Under the pieces are notes generated by a model. The model had not been told where the DNA came from. It worked only from the letters and a program-made list of their open reading frames with translations, and made no database searches. DNA of 64,000 nt, from assembly GCF_900176505.1 (NCBI RefSeq), contig NZ_FWYB01000001.1, positions 159,400 to 223,399 on the forward strand, read 5' to 3'. This DNA is from Pedobacter nyackensis. Its GTDB lineage: Bacteria; Bacteroidota; Bacteroidia; Sphingobacteriales; Sphingobacteriaceae. Position numbers and translations under genes: made by a program. Of this stretch, positions 8,231 through 17,536 are shown in pieces. How positions within the stretch are numbered: the first letter of the stretch is position 1; every line of letters starts with the position of its first letter.

Positions 8231-10894
8231 ATGAGCATTTCTACAAAATACGATCCGGCGGAGACGGAAGATAAATGGTATAGTTACTGGCTTTCAAAGA
8301 AGTTTTTTCATTCTGAACCGGATGAGCGCGAGCCTTACACAATCGTAATTCCTCCACCAAATGTCACTGGTGTTTTGCACATGGGACACATGCTTAACAA
8401 CACTATTCAGGACGTATTGATCCGTAAAGCCCGTATGCAGGGTAAAAATGCATGCTGGGTACCGGGTACCGACCATGCTTCTATTGCTACAGAAGCGAAG
8501 GTAGTAGCCATGCTTAAAGAAAGAGGCATCAACAAAGCGGACATTAGCCGCGAAGAGTTTTTGAAATATGCCTGGGAATGGAAAGAAAAGTATGGTGGAA
8601 TCATCCTTGAGCAGCTGAAAAAGCTGGGTGCGAGCTGCGACTGGGATCGTACGCGCTTTACAATGGAAGACGATTTGTCTGATGCTGTTATTGATAGCTT
8701 TATCCACCTATACAAAAAAGGATGGATCTACAGAGGTATCCGTATGGTAAACTGGGATCCGGCAGGTAAGACTTCCGTTTCTGATGAGGAAGTAATCCGT
8801 AAGGAAGTAAACCAGAAGCTGTATTACATTAAGTATACCATTTCAGGCTCAGATGATTTTATCACTATCGCCACTACGCGTCCGGAAACGATTATGGCTG
8901 ATGCAGCAATCTGTATCAACCCGAACGATGAACGCTACACGCATCTGAAAGGTAAAAAAGTATTTATTCCTTTAATTAACCGTGAGATTCCGGTGATTGA
9001 GGATGAATATGTAACGATGGATTTTGGTACAGGATGTTTAAAGGTTACACCGGCTCATGATCTTAACGATTATGAATTAGGTGTTAAACATAAATTGCCT
9101 GTAATAGATATTTTAAATGATGATGGTACGCTAAACGAGCTTGCTGTAATCCTGGTTGGTGAAGACCGCTTTATTGCCAGGAAAAAGATAGCTAAGATGT
9201 TAGACGAGGCTGGTCATTTAGAGAAAGTTGAAGATTATAAATCACAAGTAGGTTTTTCTGAGCGTACAGATGCAGCTATCGAGCCTAAACTATCTATGCA
9301 ATGGTTCTGTAAAATGGATCAGATGGCTAAGCCTGCATTAGATGATGTTTTAAACGGTGATGTAAAACTGATTCCTGAGAAGTTCGTAAACACTTACCGT
9401 CACTGGATGGAGAATGTACGCGATTGGAATATCAGTCGCCAGCTTTGGTGGGGACAACAAATCCCGGCCTGGTATGATAATCAGGGAAACTGGGTAGTTG
9501 CCAAAACTAAAGAAGAAGCACTGGATGAGTTTTTAAAGCTTAAAGATCCTGATGGAAACTTTACTGCTGAAGAAGCTGCAGGTTGCAAAAGCCAGCTTTC
9601 TCCATTTGTAAAACAGGATCCTGATGTAATGGACACCTGGTTCTCTTCATGGTTATGGCCAATCTCGGTATTTGATGGATTTAAAAATCCTGATAACGCT
9701 GATATCAATTATTACTATCCAACCAATGATTTGGTTACTGCACCTGAGATTCTTTTCTTCTGGGTAGCCAGGATGATCATGGCTGGACATGAATTCAGAG
9801 GTCAGAAGCCTTTCACTAATGTATATCTAACCGGTATTGTTAGGGATAAGCTGGGCCGTAAAATGTCTAAATCATTAGGTAACTCTCCTGACCCAATCGG
9901 ACTGATTGAAAAATATGGTGCTGATGGCGTTAGGGTAGGTATGCTGTTGTGTTCTCCTGCAGGAAACGACTTGATGTTTGATGAAAGCTATTGTGAGCAG
10001 GGCCGTAATTTTGCCAATAAAATCTGGAATGCATTCCGTTTGGTAAAAGGCTGGGAGGTTGATGCAAATCTTGAAAATCCAAATCAGCAAGCCATATTAT
10101 GGTTTGAAAATCGTTTTAACGAAGCCCTTGCTGAGATAGAAGATAACTTTAAACAATACCGCTTATCTGAAGCCTTAATGGCGACTTATAAACTGGTATG
10201 GGATGATTTCTGTGCCTGGTACCTGGAAATGGTTAAACCTGCTTATCAGCAACCTGTTGATGCCGAGACGTTAAAAGCAACTGCTGGTTTCTTTGAGAAA
10301 ATATTGACATTGCTGCATCCATTTATGCCTTTCCTTACTGAGGAATTATGGCATGATGAACTGTTCGGTGAAAAAGGTGAAATGGATTGCTGTATTGTAG
10401 CGAGCTATCCTGTAGTTGGAAGTGCCGATGCTGCTTTACTGAAAGATGTAGAAGTGATTAAAACTTTGGTTGCCGAAATCAGGAATGTAAGGAATACCAA
10501 ACAGATTTCGCCTAAAGAAGCATTGCCTTTAGCCATTAAAGTTAACTCAGCAATTGACTACGAAAAATGGTTGAATATCGTTTTTAAATTGGCTAACATC
10601 AGTCAGGTTGAGCTCGTAAATGACAAAATCGCTGGTGCTGTAAGCTTCATGGTAGGGAATGATGAGTTCTTTATTCACCTGAATGAAGATGTCGATATTG
10701 ATGCAGAAAGAGAACGTTTAAATACTGAGCTTGATTATCTTAATGGCTTTTTGAAGTCCGTTAATGCGAAGTTAGGTAATGAGCGCTTTGTGCAAAATGC
10801 AAAACCTGAAATCATACAGAATGAACGTAATAAGCAGGCTGATGCTGAAGGGAAAATAAAGATTATTGAAGAAAGTCTGGCTGCTCTGAGCTAA
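8231..10894 (+). CDS. valS: Valyl-tRNA synthetase
   Basis: Class I aminoacyl-tRNA synthetase that charges tRNA-Val, cytosolic and essential. From the ATG at 8231 the protein has 887 residues and begins MSISTKYDPAETEDKWYSYW, as Bacteroidota ValRS do. The frame is open to 8114, but those extra 39 codons overlap a tandem repeat and are unlike the family. The HIGH motif appears as PPPNVTGVLHMGHMLN and the KMSKS motif as GRKMSKSLGNS. The editing domain lies between them (TIATTRPETIMADAAICINP). The C-terminus carries the anticodon-binding domain (LHPFMPFLTEELW) and the coiled-coil arm (ERERLNTELDYLNGFL). A terminator follows at 11070. Confidence 0.97.
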   Translation: MSISTKYDPAETEDKWYSYWLSKKFFHSEPDEREPYTIVIPPPNVTGVLHMGHMLNNTIQDVLIRKARMQGKNACWVPGTDHASIATEAKVVAMLKERGINKADISREEFLKYAWEWKEKYGGIILEQLKKLGASCDWDRTRFTMEDDLSDAVIDSFIHLYKKGWIYRGIRMVNWDPAGKTSVSDEEVIRKEVNQKLYYIKYTISGSDDFITIATTRPETIMADAAICINPNDERYTHLKGKKVFIPLINREIPVIEDEYVTMDFGTGCLKVTPAHDLNDYELGVKHKLPVIDILNDDGTLNELAVILVGEDRFIARKKIAKMLDEAGHLEKVEDYKSQVGFSERTDAAIEPKLSMQWFCKMDQMAKPALDDVLNGDVKLIPEKFVNTYRHWMENVRDWNISRQLWWGQQIPAWYDNQGNWVVAKTKEEALDEFLKLKDPDGNFTAEEAAGCKSQLSPFVKQDPDVMDTWFSSWLWPISVFDGFKNPDNADINYYYPTNDLVTAPEILFFWVARMIMAGHEFRGQKPFTNVYLTGIVRDKLGRKMSKSLGNSPDPIGLIEKYGADGVRVGMLLCSPAGNDLMFDESYCEQGRNFANKIWNAFRLVKGWEVDANLENPNQQAILWFENRFNEALAEIEDNFKQYRLSEALMATYKLVWDDFCAWYLEMVKPAYQQPVDAETLKATAGFFEKILTLLHPFMPFLTEELWHDELFGEKGEMDCCIVASYPVVGSADAALLKDVEVIKTLVAEIRNVRNTKQISPKEALPLAIKVNSAIDYEKWLNIVFKLANISQVELVNDKIAGAVSFMVGNDEFFIHLNEDVDIDAERERLNTELDYLNGFLKSVNAKLGNERFVQNAKPEIIQNERNKQADAEGKIKIIEESLAALS

Positions 10895-10910
10895 AGGAAA
10901 AGGAAAAGGA

Positions 10911-11000
10911 AAAAACAAACCGTTCTCTTCGAAGCCGGCATGATTTCGCCCCTGAAGAAGGGACGAAATAACGCTAGGTCTTCTCTGAGAAGGTATATTT
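10911..11000. repeat. Palindromic repeat element, copy 2
   Basis: The arms are ACCGTTCTC (10919-10927) and GAGAAGGTATATTTTT (10987 onward). An inner imperfect hairpin is TTTCGCCCCT-gaag-AAGGGACGAAA near 10943-10968. It shares its outer ends and CCTGAAGAAGG core with copy 1 and its right end GAGAAGGTATATTTT with copies 3 and 4. It begins about 20 bp after the valS stop. Confidence 0.62.
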
Positions 11001-11069
11001 TTATCTCAAAAATAGAATTATCTCAAAAGATAGAATTATCTCAGACAATTAGGAGCTTGTCTTAAATAC

Positions 11070-11106
11070 AAAAAAGCATGATGTCAATAGGCATCATGCT
11101 TTTTTT
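11070..11106. terminator. Intrinsic terminator after valS
   Basis: The stem AAAAAAGCATGATG (11070-11083) pairs with CATCATGCTTTTTTT (11092-11106) around an 8-nt loop. It is followed by T residues on the plus strand and preceded by A residues, so it can act in both directions. It lies 176 bp after the valS stop, beyond palindromic copy 2. Confidence 0.85.
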
Positions 11107-11170
11107 ATGTAGGATTTCAAACATGTAGGATTTCAAACATGTAGGATTTCAAACGTGTAGTATTTGAAAC
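11107..11170. repeat. Four tandem copies of a 16-bp unit
   Basis: ATGTAGGATTTCAAAC occurs three times without change (11107, 11123, 11139), followed by a fourth copy with three substitutions (11155-11170, GTGTAGTATTTGAAAC). The array lies exactly between the valS terminator and palindromic copy 3. There are no spacers, so it is not a CRISPR array. Confidence 0.9.
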
Positions 11171-11262
11171 AAAATATACCTTCTACGAAAAGGCCTCAGG
11201 CGCTTTTGCCTTCTTAGCGAAGCGGGCAAAAGATGCCAGCCTTAGAGTAGAAGGTATATTTT
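11171..11262. repeat. Palindromic repeat element, copy 3
   Basis: A 16-bp perfect terminal inverted repeat: AAAATATACCTTCTAC (11171-11186) and GTAGAAGGTATATTTT (11247-11262). An inner pair CTTTTGCC/GGCAAAAG and the flanks GAAAAGGC/GCCTTAGA extend the stem. Its internal sequence is nearly the same as copy 4 at 30085. It ends six bases before the stop codon of the leftward GntR-type gene and could serve as its transcription end. Confidence 0.85.
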
Positions 11263-11267
11263 GACGA

Positions 11268-12317
11268 TTAAAGCGAATTCCTCAAGATCACTTTCGCCGG
11301 ATCCCGCATGGTAACAGTCGTTTTTGTAAGAATAGCCTTAGCCGCCTCTTCCCCCATTTTGTTAAAATCCGTACTGATTACAGTAATCCCGTTTTCTAAT
11401 ATTTCTTTTACTGCAGTATCGTTGTAAGAAAGCAGACCGATGTCCTTTCCCAGTGTCCATCCATTTTTACGGGCTATCTTAATAATAGAAACATCATCCT
11501 GGTCATATCTGCTGAATGTGATGTAGGCATCGCCACTTTTACAGTGTGTTTCATCTACGGTGTTGTAAATGATATGTTTTTTACGATTCTGTTTACAAAA
11601 AATCTCAAACCCAGCTATCACTTCTTTGGCATGAAATGCCTCCAGGGGTGCAATCAGTACTAGTCTGGAGTATTTCTGCAGTTGAGGAAGCAATTCAGTA
11701 AGCGATTCCTGGATATCTGTTTTATAGTCCTGATAAATGCAGGTATAATCCCCACTTAGATTTTTTTCTTTGTAATCCAGTATGATTCTCTTTTGTGGGG
11801 GAATGCGGTTGAGCACTTCAGTCGTGTTGCCAAGTAAGAACGTGGTAATTACAAAATGCGTGTAATTGGGTAAATTTTCATCAATAAGTTTTTCGAATAC
11901 TTTAAAATTATGATGGTGAAAATATACATCTACTTCTGCCTGACCTTTTACCGTTTCTAAAAAAGACTGGTACACCTGATCTCTTAAGACGTTCATTTTA
12001 TCAAGAATCAGACAGATTCGATACGGCTGATATTGGGCCTTTTTCTTTACATAATAACCTTTTCGATATTCAGATTCAATGATCCCTTTCTCAGATAAAT
12101 AACTAAGACCTTTTAAGGCCGTTTCCTTACTGATCTTTAATTTTTCAATTAATTGGTTTAAAGAGGGGAGTCTGTCATTAATTTTGAGCTCGTCGATTTC
12201 AATGAGATGGTTAATATATTCTGCTAACTGCAAATACTTCATCCTATGTGTAGAGACCGGAGAGGAATCCGTTACTATAGTTTTCTTTTCAATTTTTGGT
12301 TTTGAATTCCGAGGCAT
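11268..12317 (-). CDS. GntR-type HTH regulator with LacI-like sugar-binding domain
   Basis: From the ATG at 12317 the protein has 349 residues and begins MPRNSKPKIEKK; the frame is open to 12383, but the extra stretch runs into operator-like repeats. Residues about 25-100 form a GntR winged helix (INDRLPSLNQLIEKLKISKET, then LSYLSEKGIIESEYRKGYYV). Residues 110-349 resemble a periplasmic-binding/LacI sensor domain ending in KMGEEAAKAILTKTTV. Such hybrids in Bacteroidota are cytosolic regulators of sugar loci that respond to a mono- or disaccharide. It faces susC across 375 bp containing ACCAAACC repeats, so it probably controls PUL1 and itself. The effector sugar is unknown. Confidence 0.88.
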   Translation of the reverse strand: MPRNSKPKIEKKTIVTDSSPVSTHRMKYLQLAEYINHLIEIDELKINDRLPSLNQLIEKLKISKETALKGLSYLSEKGIIESEYRKGYYVKKKAQYQPYRICLILDKMNVLRDQVYQSFLETVKGQAEVDVYFHHHNFKVFEKLIDENLPNYTHFVITTFLLGNTTEVLNRIPPQKRIILDYKEKNLSGDYTCIYQDYKTDIQESLTELLPQLQKYSRLVLIAPLEAFHAKEVIAGFEIFCKQNRKKHIIYNTVDETHCKSGDAYITFSRYDQDDVSIIKIARKNGWTLGKDIGLLSYNDTAVKEILENGITVISTDFNKMGEEAAKAILTKTTVTMRDPAKVILRNSL

Positions 12318-12373
12318 ATGGTTTTTGTTGCTTTGCAAAACTAACTGATATTTTTGAAAAAAACACAATCCAT

Positions 12374-12388
12374 ACCAAACCAAACCAA
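12374..12388. promoter_or_regulatory. Putative operator, ACCAAACC direct repeats (regulator side)
   Basis: ACCAAACCAAACCAA consists of consecutive 7-bp repeats. It lies 57 bp upstream of the regulator start and matches a second cluster at 12541-12561 next to the susC promoter. Two clusters in one divergent intergenic region suggest binding by the adjacent GntR-type protein. This is inference. Confidence 0.5.
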
Positions 12389-12497
12389 TTAATATTTTTA
12401 AGTTATTTTTTTTGATTTAATTTATTGATTTTAAGGTGTTTGTGTGTTTGTTTTTATCTCGTAACGGAGATGTTGGGATAATTAAATATAAAAAATG

Positions 12498-12527
12498 TTT
12501 GAAAACTGAGATAAATTTCTACTTTTG
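12498..12527 (+). promoter_or_regulatory. Bacteroidota-type promoter for the PUL1 susC operon
   Basis: TTTG at 12498-12501 and TACTTTTG at 12520-12527 match the -33 TTTG and -7 TAnnTTTG elements with an 18-bp spacer. Transcription would begin near 12533-12536, immediately before the ACCAAACC cluster, leaving a leader of about 160 nt before susC. Confidence 0.65.
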
Positions 12528-12540
12528 TTATACCGGTCAA

Positions 12541-12561
12541 AACCAAACCAGACCAAACCAA
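12541..12561. promoter_or_regulatory. Putative operator, ACCAAACC repeats (susC side)
   Basis: Two ACCAAACCA copies (12542-12550 and 12552-12560) separated by one base start within about 10 bp of the predicted transcription start. A bound repressor there would block the promoter or early elongation. The repeat matches the cluster at 12374. Confidence 0.5.
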
Positions 12562-12563
12562 GT

Positions 12564-12632
12564 ATGAGCAATGTATTATCAATCAAAAAATCGGGTATTA
12601 TCCCTTTTTATATCCCCGCGTCACCCGTCTAG
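12564..12632 (+). other. Possible 22-codon leader ORF upstream of susC
   Basis: An ATG at 12564 opens a frame encoding MSNVLSIKKSGIIPFYIPAS plus two residues, ending at TAG 12630-12632. It lies inside the predicted leader and abuts a weak AGGTTA/TAACCT hairpin (12631-12652). Translation is unproven. The intergenic region otherwise holds the promoter and operators listed. Confidence 0.25.
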
Positions 12633-12692
12633 GTTAAGACTATCACTAACCTCTCCAGACACTCTCCTATAGACCAAATTATAAATTAATCA

Positions 12693-15600
12693 ATGTATGT
12701 AATGAAATTTTACTCTGTATTCATCTGTTCAGTCCTGATTTTTTCATCTGTGCATGGGGCTAACCATCCTGGACAAAATTTTACGCTAAACAAAAAGACA
12801 CTTCGCGCAGCCCTCTCGGCTGTTTCTATATCCGGCGTGGTAAAAGATAACAATGGTGATGTTTTACCTGGTGTCAGTATAAGACTAAAGGGCTCAAACA
12901 GCGTTACCCAAACCAATAGTAATGGAGCTTTTAAATTTTCAATCCCTGAACTGAAAGGCACTTTAGTATTCTCCTATACAGGATTTGTTACTAAAGAAGT
13001 GCCCATTACTACCGCTATAGTATATAATGTAAAGCTTGAATCCAGTACGAATGTTTTAGATGATGTGGTTGTAGTAGGTTACGGTACCACCGCCAGAAAG
13101 GATCTGACTGGCTCGATTGGCTCTGCAAACATAAAAGACATGAGTAAAGCGCCAGTGGGCACTTTTACAGAAGCTTTGGCAGGTAGAATTGCCGGAGTTC
13201 AAGTCTCTTCCACTGATGGACAACCGGGAAATGAATTGAATATTGTCGTGCGGGGAAACAATTCAGTTACCCAGGATAATGCACCTTTATACGTAATAGA
13301 TGGTTTTCCTACGGAACTTGCATCTGCTAATACCATAAATAGTGAAGAAATTGAATCTATAGAGGTGTTGAAGGACGCGTCTGCAACAGCTATATATGGC
13401 GCGCGTGGTGCCAATGGAGTAATCCTGGTTACGACAAAAAAAGGAAAAATAGGTGCGCCACAGATTACATATGATGGCTGGGCGGGTGTCAATTCTATTA
13501 TCAAACAACAAGAAGTATTAAGTCCTTATGAGTTTGTTAAATACCAGTTGGAGCAGAATCCGGATTTGTACACTGATATTTATTTGAAAAATGGGCAAAC
13601 GCTCGAAGATTATAGAAACCGGAAAGGTATAAACTGGCAAGATCTGATTTTTCGGGATGCATATACCCATAACCATAGTCTTTCTTTGCGCGGTGGAACC
13701 GAAAAAACTAAATACGCCATTTCGGGATCACTGTTAAATCAGCAAGGGATTATTATAAACAGTGGATTCCGCCGTTATCAGGGACGTGTTGTGGTTGATC
13801 AGACGATAAATAAAAACCTGAAAGCCGGAGTGAATCTGAACTATGCAGCTACAAAGAAATTTGGAACGGTCGTAGCAGAGTCGCAAACAAGTCCTACTGC
13901 CAGTTTAATGTATAGTGCATGGGGTTATCGCCCAATAACGGGAGATATTGATTTCGAGGATAATTTGATGGAAGAACTTTATGATCCGGATTTGAGTCCG
14001 ACAGCTGATTTCCGGATTAATCCTGTAAAAGCCGCACAGAACGAGTATAAGCCAAATTTTAACAATACACTGGTTATCAATTCCTATCTGGATTACCAGA
14101 TTGTAAAAAATCTGTCGCTACGAGTTACAGGGGGCTTAACCAAAACAAACATCAGGCAGGAGATTTTTAATAATTCCATGTCCCGTCTGGGAAATCCAAA
14201 TAACAATAATAAAGTAAATGGCTCTTTTAACAATACAGAGATCACCAATCTTTTGAATGAAAACACCCTTACTTACAGTACAAAAATCAAGGGCGGACAT
14301 GCTTTAAAGATCCTTGGAGGCTTTACTATGCAGGATGTTCGGAATTATTCAAATGGATTTTCTTCGATTCTAATCCCTAATGAATCACTGGGGATGGTTG
14401 GATTAGCCGAAGGCCAACTTACCGTAGCCCCGGTATCAGATCTTAAAAATGGTTTGCTTTCCTATCTGGGAAGGGTAGATTATAATTATAAATCGAAATA
14501 TTTAGTCACCGTTTCATTCAGATCTGATGGATCTTCCAGGTTTCCGATGGAAAATAGGTGGGCATATTTTCCGTCAGGAGCATTTGCCTGGCGCTTTACC
14601 GACGAACCATTTATGAAGGGATTGGATTTTCTGGATGATGGTAAACTCCGAATAGGATATGGACATACAGGTAACAACCGTGTGAGCGATTACGCTTCCC
14701 TTACTGCATTGAAAATGTTAGCCATGTCTGGGTACAGTACCGGAAACATTCCTGGAAAAGGAATCGTTCCGGTTAATTTGGGAAATACAAAGTTGAAATG
14801 GGAGACCACCGTACAATCTAATGTCGGTATTGATTTAAGCTTCTTTAAAAAGCGAATAGCTTTAACTGCTGATTATTATCATAAAAAAACACACGATCTT
14901 TTATTAAATGCAACCCTGGCACCAAGTATGGGCTTCTTAAGTGCATTTAAAAATGTCGGAAAGGTATCCAACAGTGGCGTTGAACTTACAGTTAATACCG
15001 ATAATATCAGGGGTAATAAGTTCTCATGGAATTCGAGTTTTAATATTGCTTTCAACCGGAACAAGGTACTGGCTTTAAATGATGACGAACCAAGCCTGCT
15101 CTCCAGAGTAACATGGGGTAATTTTAACACCGCATTCCCATACATTGCTGTTCCGGGAAAACCGATTGCCCAGTTTTATGGTATGCAGTTCGATGGTGTT
15201 TATCAGTACAGCGATTTCGATGTTCAACCAAATGGTTCTTATGTATTGAAAAGCAATATTCCGAATAACGGTAATCCACGTGCAAATATCCTTCCTGGCG
15301 ACATTAAGTTTAAAGACCTTACACAGGATGGGCAAATTGATGATCGTGATCTTGGTGTTATTGGTGATCCAAACCCTGTTCATATTGGAGGTTTTAGCAA
15401 TAACTTCCGCTACGGTAATTTTGATCTGAATGTTTTCCTTCAGTGGAGTTATGGTAATGACATATTAAATGCAAACCGTATAGAATTTGAGGGAGGGGAT
15501 CCTACCACAAGAAACTTTCTGAATATGTTCGCTTCTTTCGCAAATAGGTGGACTCCTGAAAATCAGACTAATGAACTATACAGAGTGGGCGGACAAGGGC

Positions 15601-15875
15601 CAGCATATTATTCTTCCCGTACGATTGAAGATGGCTCTTTTTTAAGGCTGAAAACAGTATCTCTTGGTTATAATTTACCTTCGTCGGTGATGAAATCCTT
15701 AAAGATGAAAAGTTTGCGCTTTTCCGTGTCGGCTCAGAATTTAATCACCTGGACTAAGTATTCTGGTCTGGATCCTGAGGTGTCGACCAGACACTCTGCC
15801 TTGACTCCCGGATTCGATTGGTCACCATATCCAAGACCACGATCGATCACAGTAGGATTGAATGCTAATTTTTAA
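12693..15875 (+). CDS. SusC/RagA family TonB-linked outer membrane transporter (PUL1)
   Basis: The 1060-residue protein has a signal peptide (MKFYSVFICSVLIFSSVHGA, from the in-frame ATG at 12702). A carboxypeptidase-regulatory-like beta domain follows (about 45-125: ISGVVKDNNGDVLPGVSIRL). The plug comes next (EALAGRIAGVQVSSTDGQPG, then IESIEVLKDASATAIYGARG), then a 22-stranded barrel. It lacks an STN domain, which fits control by the neighbouring GntR-type regulator instead of a sigma/anti-sigma pair. It imports oligosaccharides across the outer membrane with its SusD lid, powered by TonB. It is a close paralogue of the PUL2 transporter at 36927. Confidence 0.96.
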   Translation: MYVMKFYSVFICSVLIFSSVHGANHPGQNFTLNKKTLRAALSAVSISGVVKDNNGDVLPGVSIRLKGSNSVTQTNSNGAFKFSIPELKGTLVFSYTGFVTKEVPITTAIVYNVKLESSTNVLDDVVVVGYGTTARKDLTGSIGSANIKDMSKAPVGTFTEALAGRIAGVQVSSTDGQPGNELNIVVRGNNSVTQDNAPLYVIDGFPTELASANTINSEEIESIEVLKDASATAIYGARGANGVILVTTKKGKIGAPQITYDGWAGVNSIIKQQEVLSPYEFVKYQLEQNPDLYTDIYLKNGQTLEDYRNRKGINWQDLIFRDAYTHNHSLSLRGGTEKTKYAISGSLLNQQGIIINSGFRRYQGRVVVDQTINKNLKAGVNLNYAATKKFGTVVAESQTSPTASLMYSAWGYRPITGDIDFEDNLMEELYDPDLSPTADFRINPVKAAQNEYKPNFNNTLVINSYLDYQIVKNLSLRVTGGLTKTNIRQEIFNNSMSRLGNPNNNNKVNGSFNNTEITNLLNENTLTYSTKIKGGHALKILGGFTMQDVRNYSNGFSSILIPNESLGMVGLAEGQLTVAPVSDLKNGLLSYLGRVDYNYKSKYLVTVSFRSDGSSRFPMENRWAYFPSGAFAWRFTDEPFMKGLDFLDDGKLRIGYGHTGNNRVSDYASLTALKMLAMSGYSTGNIPGKGIVPVNLGNTKLKWETTVQSNVGIDLSFFKKRIALTADYYHKKTHDLLLNATLAPSMGFLSAFKNVGKVSNSGVELTVNTDNIRGNKFSWNSSFNIAFNRNKVLALNDDEPSLLSRVTWGNFNTAFPYIAVPGKPIAQFYGMQFDGVYQYSDFDVQPNGSYVLKSNIPNNGNPRANILPGDIKFKDLTQDGQIDDRDLGVIGDPNPVHIGGFSNNFRYGNFDLNVFLQWSYGNDILNANRIEFEGGDPTTRNFLNMFASFANRWTPENQTNELYRVGGQGPAYYSSRTIEDGSFLRLKTVSLGYNLPSSVMKSLKMKSLRFSVSAQNLITWTKYSGLDPEVSTRHSALTPGFDWSPYPRPRSITVGLNANF

Positions 15876-15967
15876 ACAAAATAATCGCTTTATAGGAAAT
15901 ATTAATCAAACAATAGATTGTGTAATAATGATGAGTATTTCAAATAATCATTAACTAATATAAAGAT

Positions 15968-17536
15968 ATGAGAACTAAAATATTAATACTGCTGATTAGT
16001 ATCATGATGACATCTTGCTCCAGCTTGTTGGATAAGGATCCTGATTTTGTAACGCCGGAAACTTATTTTAACACAGAGGAAGATCTGAAAAATGGTTTGA
16101 ATGGCGTGTACAATAGATTAATTGATCAAAATGGACGGATGTACGGACGTGGCTTATATAGCTATTTTGTGGTCAGTGATGAAGCTTTTTTTAAAAGTAT
16201 CTCCATTAACAACATTCGTGTGATGGTGATGGATGCGGGCCATCTGGATATCGGTAGGCTTTGGGAAACATTGTACGAGGGCGTGAACCGTGCAAACTTG
16301 CTTTTGGAACAGGTTGATAAAGTGAATATGGATAAAACGAAACGAGATGTGATTAAAGGAGAAACCTTGTTTTTACGAGGTTACTATTATTACCTGTTGG
16401 CAGACATGTTTGGGCCTGTTCCCTTAAAACTAACGTCTACAACGTCGCCCAATGATCCCTATCTTCCCCGAGCCCCATTAGCGGAGGTTTACGCTTCAGT
16501 TGTAAATGATATGCAGCAGGCAGAGCTTTTGGTTAGCAGCATCGATGATTTTTCTTATAATGAAAGGATCTCTAAAACGGGTGTACAGGCGATATTGGCA
16601 AGAGTTTTTCTTAAGATGGCAGGTGCACCGCTAAAGGATGTTGAACGCTATAAAGATGCGCTGGACTATGCAAATAAAGTGATAACGTCAAACAAGCATG
16701 CACTTAATTTGAATTATAAACAGATTTTTATCAACCATACCCAGGACATCAATGAAAAGAAAGAGTGTATCTGGGAAATCGGAATGTACGGCAATAAAGT
16801 AGGGAATGTAGACCTGGCAGGATCTATGGGCGTAGAAAATGGTATCGAATGCCCAAGCGAAGCCATTGGTTTTTCCGGAGGTGCAATGAAGATCACCGCC
16901 AAACTATACCAACTCTTTGGTACTACAGATACAGCAAGGAGAAACTGGAGTATAGCGCCATATCGGTTTGTAACTAGTGGCGGTAATACCGTGAAATCCA
17001 ATTTTACGGCTACCCAAATCTATGATCGAAATCCGGGCAAATGGAGAAGAGAGTATGAGACCGGATCCAAGGCGCGTAGTTTTACCTCAACTAATTTCCC
17101 TGTTATTCGCTATTCAGATGTATTACTAATGAAAGCAGAGGCAGAGAACGAAGTAAACAACGGACCTACGGTAGCTGCTTATGATGCTATAAATAAAGTG
17201 AGAAGAAGGGCGTTTAATAAAGCACTCGACAAAGCGGATGTTATTTGTGATGTGCCTGCGGGCTTAGATAAGCCTAGGTTTTTAGCTTTCATTCAAGATG
17301 AGCGTGCGAGAGAATTGTGTTTTGAAGGCATACGAAAACATGATCTTATCCGATGGGATATTTATGTGAAAACAATGAATGATTTAGGCACAGCCATTAC
17401 TGCTACAGCGCCTACAGCATACAAGTATGCAGCAAATGCAGGTAAGAATACAACAGATAGAGATGTGTTGTTTCCTATACCTACAACTGAGATGACTGTT
17501 AATAAAAAGATTACAGAACAAAATTATGGCTGGTAA
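15968..17536 (+). CDS. SusD/RagB family glycan-binding lipoprotein (PUL1)
   Basis: The 522-residue lipoprotein has a lipobox at its N-terminus (LLISIMMTSC, then SSLLDKDPDF). It contains the SusD-like N-terminal TPR region (EDLKNGLNGVYNRL, LWETLYEGVNRANLLLEQ, KGETLFLRGYYYYLLADMFG). The C-terminal RagB/SusD domain includes RYSDVLLMKAEAENEVN and RARELCFEGIRKHDLIRW. It caps the SusC channel and binds the glycan on the cell surface. It lies 92 bp after susC, and its stop overlaps the next start by 11 bp, supporting one operon. Confidence 0.96.
   Translation: MRTKILILLISIMMTSCSSLLDKDPDFVTPETYFNTEEDLKNGLNGVYNRLIDQNGRMYGRGLYSYFVVSDEAFFKSISINNIRVMVMDAGHLDIGRLWETLYEGVNRANLLLEQVDKVNMDKTKRDVIKGETLFLRGYYYYLLADMFGPVPLKLTSTTSPNDPYLPRAPLAEVYASVVNDMQQAELLVSSIDDFSYNERISKTGVQAILARVFLKMAGAPLKDVERYKDALDYANKVITSNKHALNLNYKQIFINHTQDINEKKECIWEIGMYGNKVGNVDLAGSMGVENGIECPSEAIGFSGGAMKITAKLYQLFGTTDTARRNWSIAPYRFVTSGGNTVKSNFTATQIYDRNPGKWRREYETGSKARSFTSTNFPVIRYSDVLLMKAEAENEVNNGPTVAAYDAINKVRRRAFNKALDKADVICDVPAGLDKPRFLAFIQDERARELCFEGIRKHDLIRWDIYVKTMNDLGTAITATAPTAYKYAANAGKNTTDRDVLFPIPTTEMTVNKKITEQNYGW

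Noticed and set aside
8294..8707. Leftward 137-codon open frame inside valS
   Set aside because: It is antisense to a strongly conserved region of valS and its translation matches nothing recognisable; a shadow frame.
11107..11170. Short repeats that could suggest a CRISPR array
   Set aside because: The 16-bp units are contiguous with no spacers, and no cas1/cas2 genes are in the window. The Cas4-like protein at 54719 is tied to Argonaute instead.
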